A stretch of DNA of 64,000 nt, taken from positions 26,736 to 90,735 of the forward strand of contig JAMYHX010000126.1 in NCBI GenBank assembly GCA_025529335.1, read 5' to 3'. The notes below the pieces were generated by a model. It was not told where the DNA came from, ran no database searches, and was given only the letters and a program-made list of their open reading frames with translations. The first letter of the stretch is position 1, and each line of letters begins with the position of its first letter. The DNA comes from Rhizopus sp. PT2906. Lineage: Eukaryota > Mucoromycota > Mucoromycetes > Mucorales > Rhizopodaceae. Shown in pieces: positions 10,022 to 21,280 of this stretch. The translations under genes were made by a program, and so were the position numbers.

Positions 10022-13000
10022 ATGAGCGTTGCAGGCTCAACATCATCCCATGGAACACACTCTCGCTCACCTTCTCGTTCACGCTCACCGCCACCTTATA
10101 ACGAAGGAAGATATTCTTCAAGGTATCGATATGATTATAATTACAGATCAAATCGAAGCATGTCAGCAGCTTTGGACGATTATAGAGACTTGAGAGACAG
10201 AGAACGTGATCGTGAAAGAATGTTGAGAGATGATCGATACTTACCACCTCGAAGGGACAGGTATTTTCTCTAGTCGCCTTCTTTAATTCACCCCTTTACT
10301 CACACATGAATATTGCAGGGATTACAGATATGCACCTTATTACCGTGAAGACATGCACTATCCACCTCCTCCACATTCTTATCCAAAACCATCCCCAGGC
10401 TCACTTAGAAGAGATGGTATGTTAATGAATCTTTATGCAGCTTATCTAAACAACATTTTGTAGAACCTAAAGACAAACTACCCTCTGGCAGCAACAGCGC
10501 TTTAAAAGATACTAAAGACGACAAGCCAATACCTTCCACGTCTTCAGAACCTTACAACAGATATATGGATTGGCGTGAACGAAGATACAGGGATGACGAA
10601 CAACGTCGTGGCTATGATAGGAGGTAATATCGAAAAATATATATATTTCCTAGTACGACAACTTATAAATTTCACAGGTATATGCGGTATGAATCTTCCG
10701 GTTATGGAATGCCTCCATTTGGTAGCGACTCATACAGAGGTGATAGAGACTTGCTGCCTTCACCTGGCATTCCTTACTATGAACGTGATAGGTTAGATGA
10801 TAGAGATTATTACAGAAGACCCCCGCTTTCAGATTATGATCGTTATCGTCCAAGTAGTGGCAATATGAATGGCAGAGGTGGTACTGGAAGGACCAGCTGG
10901 AGACCTCAGCCTGACGATAGAAGACCTTTAGATAGGGAGCGCGAAAGGGAAAAGCCTTATAGTACCTTTAATAACCGAATGAACGACCCCAACAGACCAC
11001 AACCAACTATGCAGCATCCACAAGCACCATCTAGTGTAGAGTTACAATCACAACCACAACCATCACAGCAGCTAGAACAACAAGTGCAACCTGCGCCGCA
11101 AACCCAACATGCAGAACAACAGCTGCAACCACCGCCGCCATTACAACAACAACAACAACAACAACAACAAGAGGCAGAAAAAATGGAAGAGACCAAGTTA
11201 CAGACACCAGTAATACAGGATGATGCCAAGACACAAGGTGAGTTTTGATCATTGGTAGCAAAGTAGAAATAACTAACTTCTTTTTCTTTAATGAAGCACG
11301 TGAAGAAGATTTGACAATACCTGAAAAAGCCGAAACTATAGTAGACATCAAACCAGAACCACCTTTAGAACATGCACCAATACCAGAAAAGGGACCATCC
11401 ACTACAGAAGAACACCCCCAACCTGTTTCTGAACCAATCAAGCAAGAAGCATCATCAGAGACGCCTTTGACTACAAAGGAAGAGATGACTATCCGACTTC
11501 CTTCACCAGCTTATTTAGAAATGACACAAGAACAGATCGTTGAACGCATCGATCATATAGAAAATGAAATAAGCAGATATGAAGAAATGCTGGAAGCTGC
11601 CACTAGACGGGAAGAAGAAAATAAAGCGAATAACGAAGACATAGAGATGGTGGACGATGAAGATGAAGAAGATGAAGCAACTAGAAAAGCACAACACGAA
11701 GAAGCTAAAAAACAAGCGCTTCAGGCCATGGATGATGATGCAGCAGCTCATCCAATGGAACTGGCAGATTCTCCTGTTATGAGAAAGCGGCCACAACTGT
11801 TAATCAACCAACTTCGAGAAACGGATGAATCAGACGAGCTCTTGTGCGAACAAATTCTCCAGGACAACCGCAGGATTGCAAAAGAAAATTCAAAGATAAT
11901 TGGAGGCTGGCAGAACAAAGACGAGGATGATTGGTCGGATGAAGAAGCATGGTCAAAGCCTCTATACAAGAGTATAGAAGATTATGCTTGCTATCAAGAG
12001 AATGTGAAATCATTTGAAAAGCTGCGTTTAAAGATGGCACATGCCCTTTCTATTCAAAACACTGCATTGAAGAAGAAGGAGCAGATGTTAAAGCATGAAT
12101 TTAAAATGCTTTACGACCAGTGGAGAGATAAAAACTTGGTACTCGACCGTATTAGAAATCATGAACGCAAGGGATCAGAGAAATATCATCGTGGCTCAAA
12201 CAGGAAACGGGACGATCAAGCTGAAGAATACACCGACAATGTCATTTTTATCGCTGGAGCACCAGACGCACTTCGTTTTAAGAGCGATGGTACTTCGACG
12301 CCTTATACTAATAATGGCCTATATACATCGGATGCTGCTCGCTCAGAGGCTGAGTTACTGGAAATCATTCAATCTTTGGAATCAGCCGAGATGAGAAATC
12401 CTGAATCCCGTGCTAAAAAGACGACAGCCACTATTCCACCCATGATCCTGGATGTTCGTGAGCGCATGCGAACATTTGATGACCGCAGCGGACTTGTTGA
12501 AGACCCGTTGACGTATTATCATACTGGTCCAGATACAGGCGATATATGGAATCAGCAGGAAGTAACGACGTTTATGGAAAGTTACATGATGTATCCCAAA
12601 CAATTTGAACGCATCTCACGAGCCATTGGCACAAAGACAGCAACACAATGTGTCTTGTTTTATTATCGTAAGAAAAAGAAGATTGACTTCAAAGCGCTGA
12701 TGAAAAAGGGTCGACGTGGAAAGGCCAATAAACACCGAGATAGGATAGCTGCTGCCATCCGTGCTGTCACCGGAGAATCGGGTACAACAACAAGAAAGGC
12801 TAAGAGTAAGGGATCTGCTCTGATGGCCGATATTGGCGAAGCACAGAATTCTAGAAAAGCTAAAGAAAAAGACGCTGAGCGCAAAAGCAAAGAACTTCGT
12901 GATTTAGAACAGGCAAACTCGTACTGGGATGGTGTCGCTGAACGTAAGAAATCTAAACGACCATCTACCGTCACAAGCAGTGCCTCTGACGATCCTGAAA

Positions 13001-14301
13001 TGATGCTGCAGGAAGGCAAACGACGCTCGCAACCACAGCAACAGCAACAGCAACAGCAGCGCCGTAAGGGCCGTTCGCCCCGTGAATCTATGTATTTAGC
13101 AGACTTAATATATCCAAACGATAAGCGCGCAATGGAAGGATCTGGGGAAGAAGAGGATGAAAAGGTGTATTCTGGTGGTGCAACCAAATGGACAGATCGT
13201 GAAAAAGAAACCGCTATAGAAGCATTCAAACAATACGGCAGAAACTTTGCACAAGTGTCTTCATTACTGCCTTCTAAAACCGAAGAACAAGTTCGTAACT
13301 TTTATCACAACTTTAAGCGAAAGAATGGACCCAATGTATTTAATGAAGAAGACAACGCCCGCGAGAGCTCAGCGGTCAGCGTACTAAGTGGTCGAACCGA
13401 TTTGAAAGCTGAAGAAGAAGACGCGGCAGCGGCTCTCGTTGGTATGTTCCAAATGGGCGCCAATCGAGATGATATACCACGTTCAAGAACGCCTAGTTCG
13501 TATGAGGATATATCTTTAGGGGCAACGACACCACCACCACAATTACCATCTGGAGGCGGAATTGCAGGTGCCCAGAGACGACGACGGGTACGTACAGCTT
13601 CAGGCAGAGCAGAAAGCATGCTGGACGACGACTGGACAGATAGCGATTATGTCTCCAAGACTGGAAACCGCAAAATAGGACGCACGTCATCTTTATCAGA
13701 CAAACGATCGTCTTATTCCTCTTATTGGTCAGTATCTGAGCGTAATGATTTCTTAAAGTATCTTGAGATGTATGGCCGAGACTGGGAAAAGTTGGCAAAT
13801 GCAATGAAGACAAAAACTGTCATTCAAGTGCGCAACTTTTATGCGAATAATGAAGACAAGATGCAGCTCAAAGAGATTGCGGATAGATTCTATGCACGTC
13901 AACATGGCATCACAAGTAGCATGACTCCCTCCTTTGATAAAAACAACGTTCAACGTTATCAGCCATTACAGTCGTTTCCTTTCCCATCCACAATACATAC
14001 ACCAGTTCCGCCCCTGGTGCAGCCTTCGCCGTCTAATACGCAACAGAATTATGGTATGAGTTCAAGTTACTTTCCATCAGACAATAGAATGTCTAATGCC
14101 GGTTACCAAGATACGCCTCAACCATCCCCTTCTTCTTCTCTTACAACCCAACAACAGTCATTACAACAACCACAACAACAATCACAACAACGAACACCAG
14201 ATACCGTTCCATCGGCTGTTACAAAAGTAGCTGATCTGCTAAACAATGATGATCCTTCGGAAACCAATCAAAATAACTGGGAAACTTGGTTTGGTTCATG
14301 A
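10022..14301 (+). CDS. SNT1: SANT-domain corepressor, Snt1/N-CoR-like
   Basis: Five exons (10022-10260, 10319-10416, 10464-10623, 10678-11237, 11297-14301) give 1353 residues. The N-terminus is rich in Arg/Ser, Arg/Asp and Tyr, followed by a poly-Gln tract (about 11143-11170) and acidic coiled-coil segments. Three SANT/Myb repeats are visible: about 768-816 (GDIWNQQEVTTFMESYMMYP), 982-1028 (TKWTDREKETAIEAFKQYG) and 1161-1208 (YWSVSERNDFLKYLEMYG). The first, with FERISRAIGTKTATQCVLFYY and a basic KKKKIDFK run, resembles SANT1 of Snt1 and N-CoR/SMRT, subunits that recruit Set3-type histone deacetylase. A Gln-rich tail ends in NNWETWFGS. A nuclear chromatin role follows from the family; three SANT copies rather than two is a point to check. 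Introns are 47-59 bp. Confidence 0.85.
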
Positions 14302-14624
14302 TCCTTACAATTTCTTTTTCCCATATTATGTATCATAGTCTTTACAACCAATCATCATACGTACACTATCGTATATACATATAATATAGTTAATTTATGA
14401 ATGTAGTAATAACCTTTTTTTTTTACTTTGTCTCTTGTAATAAGAATTATTTATATTTCTTTAGTATTTTCTCCTTATTGAGTTACAATGCCAGCAGAAG
14501 GAAAAAAAAGGAGAAACAACACCTCTTTTATATACACGCAGAAAAAGCGTATTTTATGTAGGTCTAATCTCTTCCCCCTTTCTTTCTTTCTTTCACTTTT
14601 CCTTTTTTTTTTTTTTTTCAAAGT
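14302..14624. other. Intergenic: SNT1-like 3' end and AGC kinase leader
   Basis: About 320 bp of AT-rich sequence ending in a long T tract before the kinase ATG at 14625. A small frame from 14488 begins MPAEGKKRRNNTS but has no family resemblance and is probably leader sequence. Confidence 0.4.
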
Positions 14625-16454
14625 ATGGCCTCTATCCAGCCTCCTTCTAGTTATGGCACGCCTTATTGTTCACGCATCCGGTCGATGCATGGTCATAAAT
14701 TACCTACCAGGCCTGAGGACGCGGTTCTATCGTTTGGTATTCCAAAAGATTTCAACAATCCACATCATCAAATGGGAATAAAGAGCAATAGCTGGTTTAC
14801 ATATGACAGAAAAAAGAGCTATTCATCCACAACAACGTCATTAGCTACCACAATCGTTTCAGTCGAAGATAAAAAAATAAATTTATCAAAGAGAATTAAC
14901 CGAAGATCGTATGCTGCCAATAGCGTCAAGATCAGACAAGTGGAAGTGAGTCCAAGCAGGTAAAAATAACAATGAATGCAGCCATATTCACCCATCTGAT
15001 ATATGACTATAGTTTCACAAAGATACGGGTACTAGGCAAAGGAGATGTAGGCAAGGTCTATCTCGTAAAGCAAAAGGGAACAGATAAGCTTGTGGCAATG
15101 AAAGGTATGGTTTATCATGTGTAATTCACTAGTTGTTAATGTGGCATAATTTAGTTTTATCAAAAAAGGAAATGATACGTCGAAATAAAGTCAAACGAGT
15201 CTTGGCAGAACAAGAGATATTATCAAGTGCGAACCACCCCTTCATTGTATCACTCTACCATTCATTTCAAAGTCAAGATCATGTTTATTTCGTCATGGAG
15301 TATTGCTCAGGAGGTGAGTTTTTTCGAGCATTACAATCATGGCCTGGAAAATGTCTTCGTGAAGATGAGGCAAGGTTTTATGCTGCTGAAGTAATATCAG
15401 CATTAGAATATTTGCATCTTCAAGGCTTCATCTATCGAGATTTAAAACCAGAGAGTAAGTAAAGCCAAACACTAGATGCTAAGATAAAAGAGAAGAGAGA
15501 GAGAAAGAGAGAGAGTAATGATTTCTCTATATAGACATCTTGCTCCATGAAAGTGGACATTTGATGCTGGCCGATTTTGATCTCAGTAAACAATCATTGC
15601 CTGTAAGCCCACCTGGGATCTACAATACTCCTAATGCTGTAAGTCATATGAATAGGCGCGCATTTATATATTAAATGTTTTTTTTTATTGTTAGCCGCCC
15701 TTATTGGATACAAGATCATGCATAGCACAATTAAGGACAAATAGTTTTGTGGGTACAGAAGGTAATACAAAGATCCCACTTGCACTCCTTTATTTTAATT
15801 AAAATCAATTAGAGTACATTGCACCTGAAGTTATTCGAGGATGGGGACATACCAGTAGTGTCGATTGGTGGACATTAGGCATTCTGATTTATGAGATGCT
15901 AGTAAGACTATACAACATGTATCTGTATCGATCTAATGTTACCCTTGCTTAGTATGGTACAACACCGTTCAAGGGGTACAATCGAAATGAGACATTCTCC
16001 AATATTATAAAAATGGATATCAGCTTCCCAGCGACTAAAAGAAATAAAGAACCGCAGGCGGTATCTTATCATTGTAAATCACTTATAAAACAATTACTTG
16101 CAAAGCAAGAAAATAGGAGATTAGGATCTAAAGCAGGAGCATCCGAAGTCAAGGCTCATCCATTTTTTAAACCGATCAAATTTGCTCTCTTACGACATAT
16201 GACTCCTCCTATTATCCCTGGAAGTAATTTTGATGTACCTCTCTATTGTCAAAAAGAAAGTGAGTGTAGAGAATCAAGTATAACAGAAGAAGAGAGATGC
16301 ACATCTTTGTCATTGCAGGATCCATTTGCTAAATTCAATTCTGGTAAGCTAGATATATTTGCTTATATAGTCAGACTATAATTATTTCGTAGTTACACTC
16401 TACCATGAAGGTGATTCTGATACAGAGACGGTCTCTCTTGATAAAGGAGATTAA
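14625..16454 (+). CDS. FPK1: AGC protein kinase, Fpk1/NRC-2 (phototropin-like) group
   Basis: Eight exons (14625-14959, 15013-15104, 15155-15454, 15535-15638, 15695-15761, 15813-15901, 15953-16343, 16393-16454) give 479 residues. The kinase domain runs from about 113: glycine loop VLGKGDVGKVYL, lysine in LVAMK, catalytic loop YRDLKPEN, then LADFDLSK, in which the usual DFG is DFD, a hallmark of the phototropin/NRC-2/Fpk1 group. A short insert with three prolines separates it from NSFVGTEEYIAPE. Yeast Fpk1/Fpk2 phosphorylate lipid flippases at the plasma membrane. The N-terminal 110 residues are short compared with yeast Fpk1 (nearly 900 residues in total). The last exon encodes a 20-residue acidic tail. 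Introns are 49-80 bp, one with a GA run. Family is firm; substrate is inferred. Confidence 0.88.
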
Positions 16455-16975
16455 AAAAGTGTAAATAATTATGCAAATTACAACTTACACAGACGGTTAC
16501 AGATTGTGTAAATAAATAAAAACAGTTTCAGGAATTCCCGTTTTAGCTTTGCTTAAAAGGTTAATTTGTAACAGAAAAAGCAAAAAGTTACAAAAGACCC
16601 ATGACTCATTTTCTCCAATCTTGACTTTCCCCTATTGAAAACAAAGAACCTTTTTACTTTTTCCGATTTTCTGTATGGAAAAAGTAAGATCCCGTGCTTA
16701 TTCATCCCCCACTCTTTTTCGCTTTGACCATCTATTACTATAGTAACGGATAGGAAAAAAAATATGAATGACATATTGTTTCCCCCCTTTTTGTTTTGGT
16801 TTGCTTCAAATATAGATGAAACTAGTTTTATCCAAACATTCTTTTCTTGCTGTTGTACAACAAAGTGTGAATGACCCGCCATTTTAGGCAAGTGGCACTA
16901 CCTTTTTATATAAAAAGGACTTGGCCCGCGCGCGTTTTCATTCCGTAAATCTTTTTTTTTATATATTTATATATT
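16455..16975. other. Intergenic: AGC kinase 3' end and bHLH gene promoter
   Basis: About 520 bp between plus-strand genes. It carries the TATA element listed separately and a short GC-rich patch (about 16923-16934). No coding family is seen on either strand. Confidence 0.4.
16907..16916 (+). promoter_or_regulatory. Candidate TATA box of the bHLH gene
   Basis: TATATAAAAA lies 69 bp before the ATG at 16976 and is followed by a short CG-rich patch, unusual in this AT-rich sequence. Spacing fits a core promoter. Confidence 0.5.
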
Positions 16976-17704
16976 ATGAATTACTCGGTTATAAGCGATA
17001 AATCACGGCTAATGAATCCTATGACATACTCTACATTTAAAGACATTCCAAATGATTCTGTTGTTAACTTACTAGCTCAACATTCAAGCAATCATTTGAA
17101 TTATTCTAATAATGATTCACTCTATCAAGATAACTATGTCTTTGACGATTTATATCCAAGGAAATCCCCTTCCTCCTCTCCTCCTCAGGCACAACCCATG
17201 TATTTCAATGGAAGATTAAGAGCATCCTCATCTTATTCTTCATTTCAAAACAATGATTTATTCCAACAACAACAACAACAGCAAAAGGATGATAGTCATA
17301 GCTTTGATGAAGAATACATAAACCAAGCCAAGTAAAAAAAATAAAATAAATATATATATATATTTCTTTTGTTATTTATATGCTTTATTTAGTATGCAAG
17401 CCATTATGGAAAAAAGACGCAGACGAAGAGAATCTCATAATGCAGGTAAAATGATTTAATGAACAATATGACAAATAATAAACATTTAATAGTTGAAAGA
17501 AGACGAAGGGATAATATTAATGAAAGAATACAAGAGCTTGGAACACTTTTGCCTGACTCATCAGAAGAAAACAAGATGAACAAAGGTACAATACTACGCA
17601 AAAGTGTAGAACAAATAAGGAAATTGCAACATGATGTATATCAACATAAGCAAAGAATACATGAATTAGAACTCTTACTGCAGCAATTAAGACGGCCATT
17701 GTAA
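16976..17704 (+). CDS. Basic helix-loop-helix transcription factor (MITF/USF-like)
   Basis: Three exons (16976-17331, 17393-17445, 17493-17704) give 206 residues. The first 118 residues are Ser/Asn/Gln-rich with a glutamine run. The bHLH domain spans about 130-187: the basic region RRRRRESHNAVERRRRDNIN has the His-Glu-Arg arrangement that contacts E-boxes, helix 1 is ERIQELGTLLP, and helix 2 runs from NKGTILRKSVEQIRKLQ into a short leucine-zipper-like tail (HELELLLQQL). The sequence ERRRRDNINERIQELGTLLP is close to the animal MITF/TFE group and to fungal CANNTG-binding factors. Introns of 61 and 47 bp split the DNA-binding domain. It ends 96 bp before the convergent carrier gene. DNA binding is well supported; targets are unknown. 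Confidence 0.88.
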
Positions 17705-17800
17705 AGGATAAAGGAGTGTGTGTATATAAAGATTATATATATATATATATATAAATATATTAAATAAACTGAATAATTTACAAAAAAAAAGCAGGTATAT

Positions 17801-18881
17801 TTACAAAGACTCATGTTGCGATAAAAATAAAACTTTACCCATTTCATAAGTACTAATCATAATCGCACAAGATGGAGCTACTTTAGCTATTCTGGGAGTC
17901 AAGCCTCTGAATAAGCCTCGAATGCCTTCCTGCTTATAAACATGTTCAAGTATCTCAGGTACCTTGACATGTCCTGTCGCATTCACTTGTCTTTTTGTCT
18001 TGGCTACATCAAAAGGTGTTGTCACTGCCGCAGCAAACTAGTGAATGTTAAGTACATGATATTAATAATCAACAATAAACCCTACCATGCCAGAAACAGC
18101 GCCTGCCAGAAATGATGCTTCAAGTTCATTTACACTTGATTCAATGTGCCTTTTACATGTTTCATAGCCCATCCAATAGATAGCAGAGAATGGTACATCT
18201 CTCCATAACGTAGGCGGTAATCCTCTCCATAATGCTCTCAATCCATCCTGACCGACCATATCTTGTATTCCTCCTAAAATATCTATGGAAAGAACAGTTA
18301 ATAAGTGTGTTGCATACAAAGTATGTAGGCTTACTTTTAAAATCATGAGCACCCACAGTCGCTTGAAGTCTAGTGCGAAACAATTCGATAGGTGATATCA
18401 TGGTAACAGCAACTGTACGTGCAACCGCTCCAGCTATCAATGGTGCGTAGTCTTGGGAAGGTATAGAATCTTTTAATTGTTCGTATCCAACAAAGTATAT
18501 CACATTAGCTGGTATTGACATCACAAGTGCAGGCGATAGTCCTTTCCAAAGAGCCTTGACACCTTCATACTTTATTATCTTGTATATGCCATCAAATGTT
18601 CCTCTAAATATCAAATGTTGCTGCTGTGCAATAGCACATTCATGAATATTGGCCATTTGAAATTTGGTCTTTCTAAAGGGTATTTTCTTTAATAAAGTCA
18701 TGGGTTGTGTCAGATTACATTGGCTCAGGGCAGTACAGCAATATTTAGGAATTGTACGTTGTTGTGTCTGTAGTCTCATTTTGATGACGTCCATAGGTGT
18801 CACCATAAGAGAAGTAATCAAGGCACCAGCACAGGCTGATATTAATTTTTCTATAGTTGTATTATTCTTATTATTTGACAT
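17801..18881 (-). CDS. MTM1: Mitochondrial carrier, MTM1/SLC25A39-40-like
   Basis: Three exons (18881-18335, 18282-18086, 18037-17801) give 326 residues. Three carrier repeats show PMDVIKMR, PIELFRTR and PFDVAKTK. The opening SACAGALITSLMVTPMDVIK, the insert between helices 1 and 2 (about 40-90) containing several cysteines, and FRGTFDGIYKIIKYEG mark the Mtm1/SLC25A39/40 subgroup. Yeast Mtm1 affects manganese superoxide dismutase and iron-sulfur metabolism; the human homologues import glutathione into mitochondria. Introns are 52 and 48 bp. It is divergent from the Cdc4-like gene, with 147 bp between start codons. Family assignment is strong, substrate is by homology. Confidence 0.9.
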
Positions 18882-19028
18882 TCCTTCCCTCGTTAGAAGA
18901 AGAAGAAAAAAAAAAAAGAATCAGATAAACTGGGGGAATAAAAAATAAAACCAGCCAATCATTTTCTATTCATTAGTCAACATTTCAAAGTCTGTCGATG
19001 AACTTTTTTCTATTTGTTTACTTATTAA

Positions 19029-21203
19029 ATGAGAGATATTCCAACTTCAATAACTGAATTGCAACTATCTTCTCCATTACCTTCTCCAAGTCAACAAAAT
19101 ACAAATAATACAGCCAGAAATAATGAATTTATACCGTCTATGCATACGAATACCAGTCCTTGTACTTTAAATAGTAGTAGTAATAATAATAATAATATAT
19201 CAGCATCTCATTCAGTTACAAGTACAATCACACTTCCTTCATTACAATCAAGTCCATTATACCCTTTAGCTTCAAAAGAGACACCTTTACATTTAAAAAG
19301 ATTTAATTTTGAAATGAATGGCAAATCATGTACATTTGAAGAAATCAATGTAAGTATTATTATTATTATATACAGCCTCTTTATGTATATTTATACTTTT
19401 TAAAGACAATGCCAACAAGAAAAAGAACAGCTTCCGTTTGGGATGAAGAAGACAATGAAAAAAGTTGTAAACGTACTGAGCTAATCAATCAAGTCGACAA
19501 TGACGAGGATGAGGACCAAGATATCTATGCTGACGACATCATACCCGAAAGCCCCAACTCTGCACTACCTTCACCCATCTCAGATATAGAGCAAGATTGG
19601 CCTGTAGAAACAATGGAAGATACATTTGATGCTTTACCCGAGCAAATACAGACGTATGCCCTTTTTCAACTATTGAAAAGATCTCATCGAAGTACACTCA
19701 AAGTGGTGAGAGACAGTATTCTTGATTGTACTCGGAAAGACATTCTCTTGTCGGTGCCTATCAAGATTGCACATCTCATACTTTCCTTTCTCGATATACC
19801 TTCACTCTGTCGGGCTTCTGGTGTAAGCCATGGATGGAGAGAGCTTATTGATAATGCAACAGAGACCTGGCGATTGAAAATGATTGAGAACAACTTTACT
19901 CCATCTTTAAAAGAGGAATATTGCATCCTTCATTCTGTCACCAACCCTTACAAGGCCATCGTCCGTCGGCATACGATCATGCGACGTAATTGGACACAGA
20001 ATAAGCACCGCAAGTTGCTACTACAGGGCCATGAGGGCCGTTTGATTACCTGCTTACAATTCGATGATGAAAAGATTATTACTGGTTTTGCCGATAGCCA
20101 CAGAATTCATTTGTATGACATCAACACGGGCCAACTAAAAAATGTGATGGAGGGGCATGAAGGCGATGTTTGGGCATTAGAGTACGTCGGCAACACACTC
20201 GTCACAGGATCTATTGACCGCACCGTGCGTGTGTGGGACATCAAGCGGGGTCTCTGTCGCTTCGTCCTTCGCGGACATACCAGTACCATACGCTGTCTAA
20301 AGATTGTTATGCCCACCATGATAGACAATCAGCTACAGCCAAGTGAGCCACTCATCATCAGCGGCTCCAGAGATATGACCATCCGTGTTTGGAAATTACC
20401 TAACTTGAACGATTTACCTCTTCCTCTTTTTGATGCAGTCGAAGATGACTTTATCTCAAGGAGATATCTAAAGTATACTCTAAAAGAACATGAAAACGCT
20501 GTACGAGATATCGCTGTTCACGGTAATACATTAGTCAGTGGCGGCTATGATTATATGGTCATCGTCTGGGATCTAGCTACGGGTCGATCAAAGCATATAC
20601 TCAAAGGACACACAATGAAAGTATATTGTGTGGCTATCGATCCTAAACGAAGGCATTGCATTAGTGGAAGTATGGACTTTACAGTTAGAATATGGGGACT
20701 AGACGATGGAGAGTGTAAATTTGTACTACAAGGTATATTTTCTTTTTTCTCATATGACCGTTTTTAATCACATGAATAAATATATAGGCCATGCTATCTT
20801 GGTCGGACTGATCGGCTTAGTGGACGATTGCTTAGTCAGTGCTGCCGCTGATCACACCCTCAGGACGTGGGACCCTGCCACAGGTGATCGTCGCCGTATC
20901 TTTGCCGGTCACCGAGGGCCGATTACCGCATTTCAGCATGACCAATACAAAATCATATCAGGATCAGAAGGTGCCGTCAAGATGTGGAATACACAGACAG
21001 GCGAACTCATGCACGACTTAATACAAGATGTGCAAAGTGTTTGGCGCATCTCATTTAACGAAAGAAGATGTATTGCTGCTGTCAAAAAGTAAAGTAAAGA
21101 AAGAAAATAGGTCTATAGTCATCTAACTTGTTTGTTACTTAGTGATGGAGCTACACAATTGGTTGTATTAGACTTTGGAATACATGGATTAGAAGAATCA
21201 TAG
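19029..21203 (+). CDS. CDC4: F-box/WD40 protein, Cdc4-like SCF substrate receptor
   Basis: Four exons (19029-19349, 19406-20732, 20788-21088, 21143-21203) give 669 residues. A Ser/Asn-rich N-terminus is followed by a basic-acidic stretch, a dimerisation-type segment (FQLLKRSHRSTLKVVRDSIL), an F-box at about 238-285 (PIKIAHLILSFLDIPSLCRA) and seven or eight WD40 repeats from about 320, for example LVTGSIDRTVRVWDIKRG. The C-terminus ends LVVLDFGIHGLEES, similar to how Cdc4 ends. SCF-Cdc4 targets phosphorylated cell-cycle proteins for degradation. Met30/Pof1-type receptors share the same architecture, so Cdc4 is preferred on the end and dimerisation segment but not proven. The last, 61-nt exon is needed for the final blade. 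It is convergent with phosphofructokinase, 77 bp apart. Confidence 0.87.
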
Positions 21204-21280
21204 ATTATTTAACAGAAGGATTATTTAATACATATTCTATATTGATTTAGTAGATAAATACTCTATTTCTATATAATAAA

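Noticed and set aside
10957..11441. Long antisense frames rich in Cys, Val or Gly
   Set aside because: They are complements of the CAA/CAG poly-Gln tract in the SNT1-like gene and have no independent coding signal.
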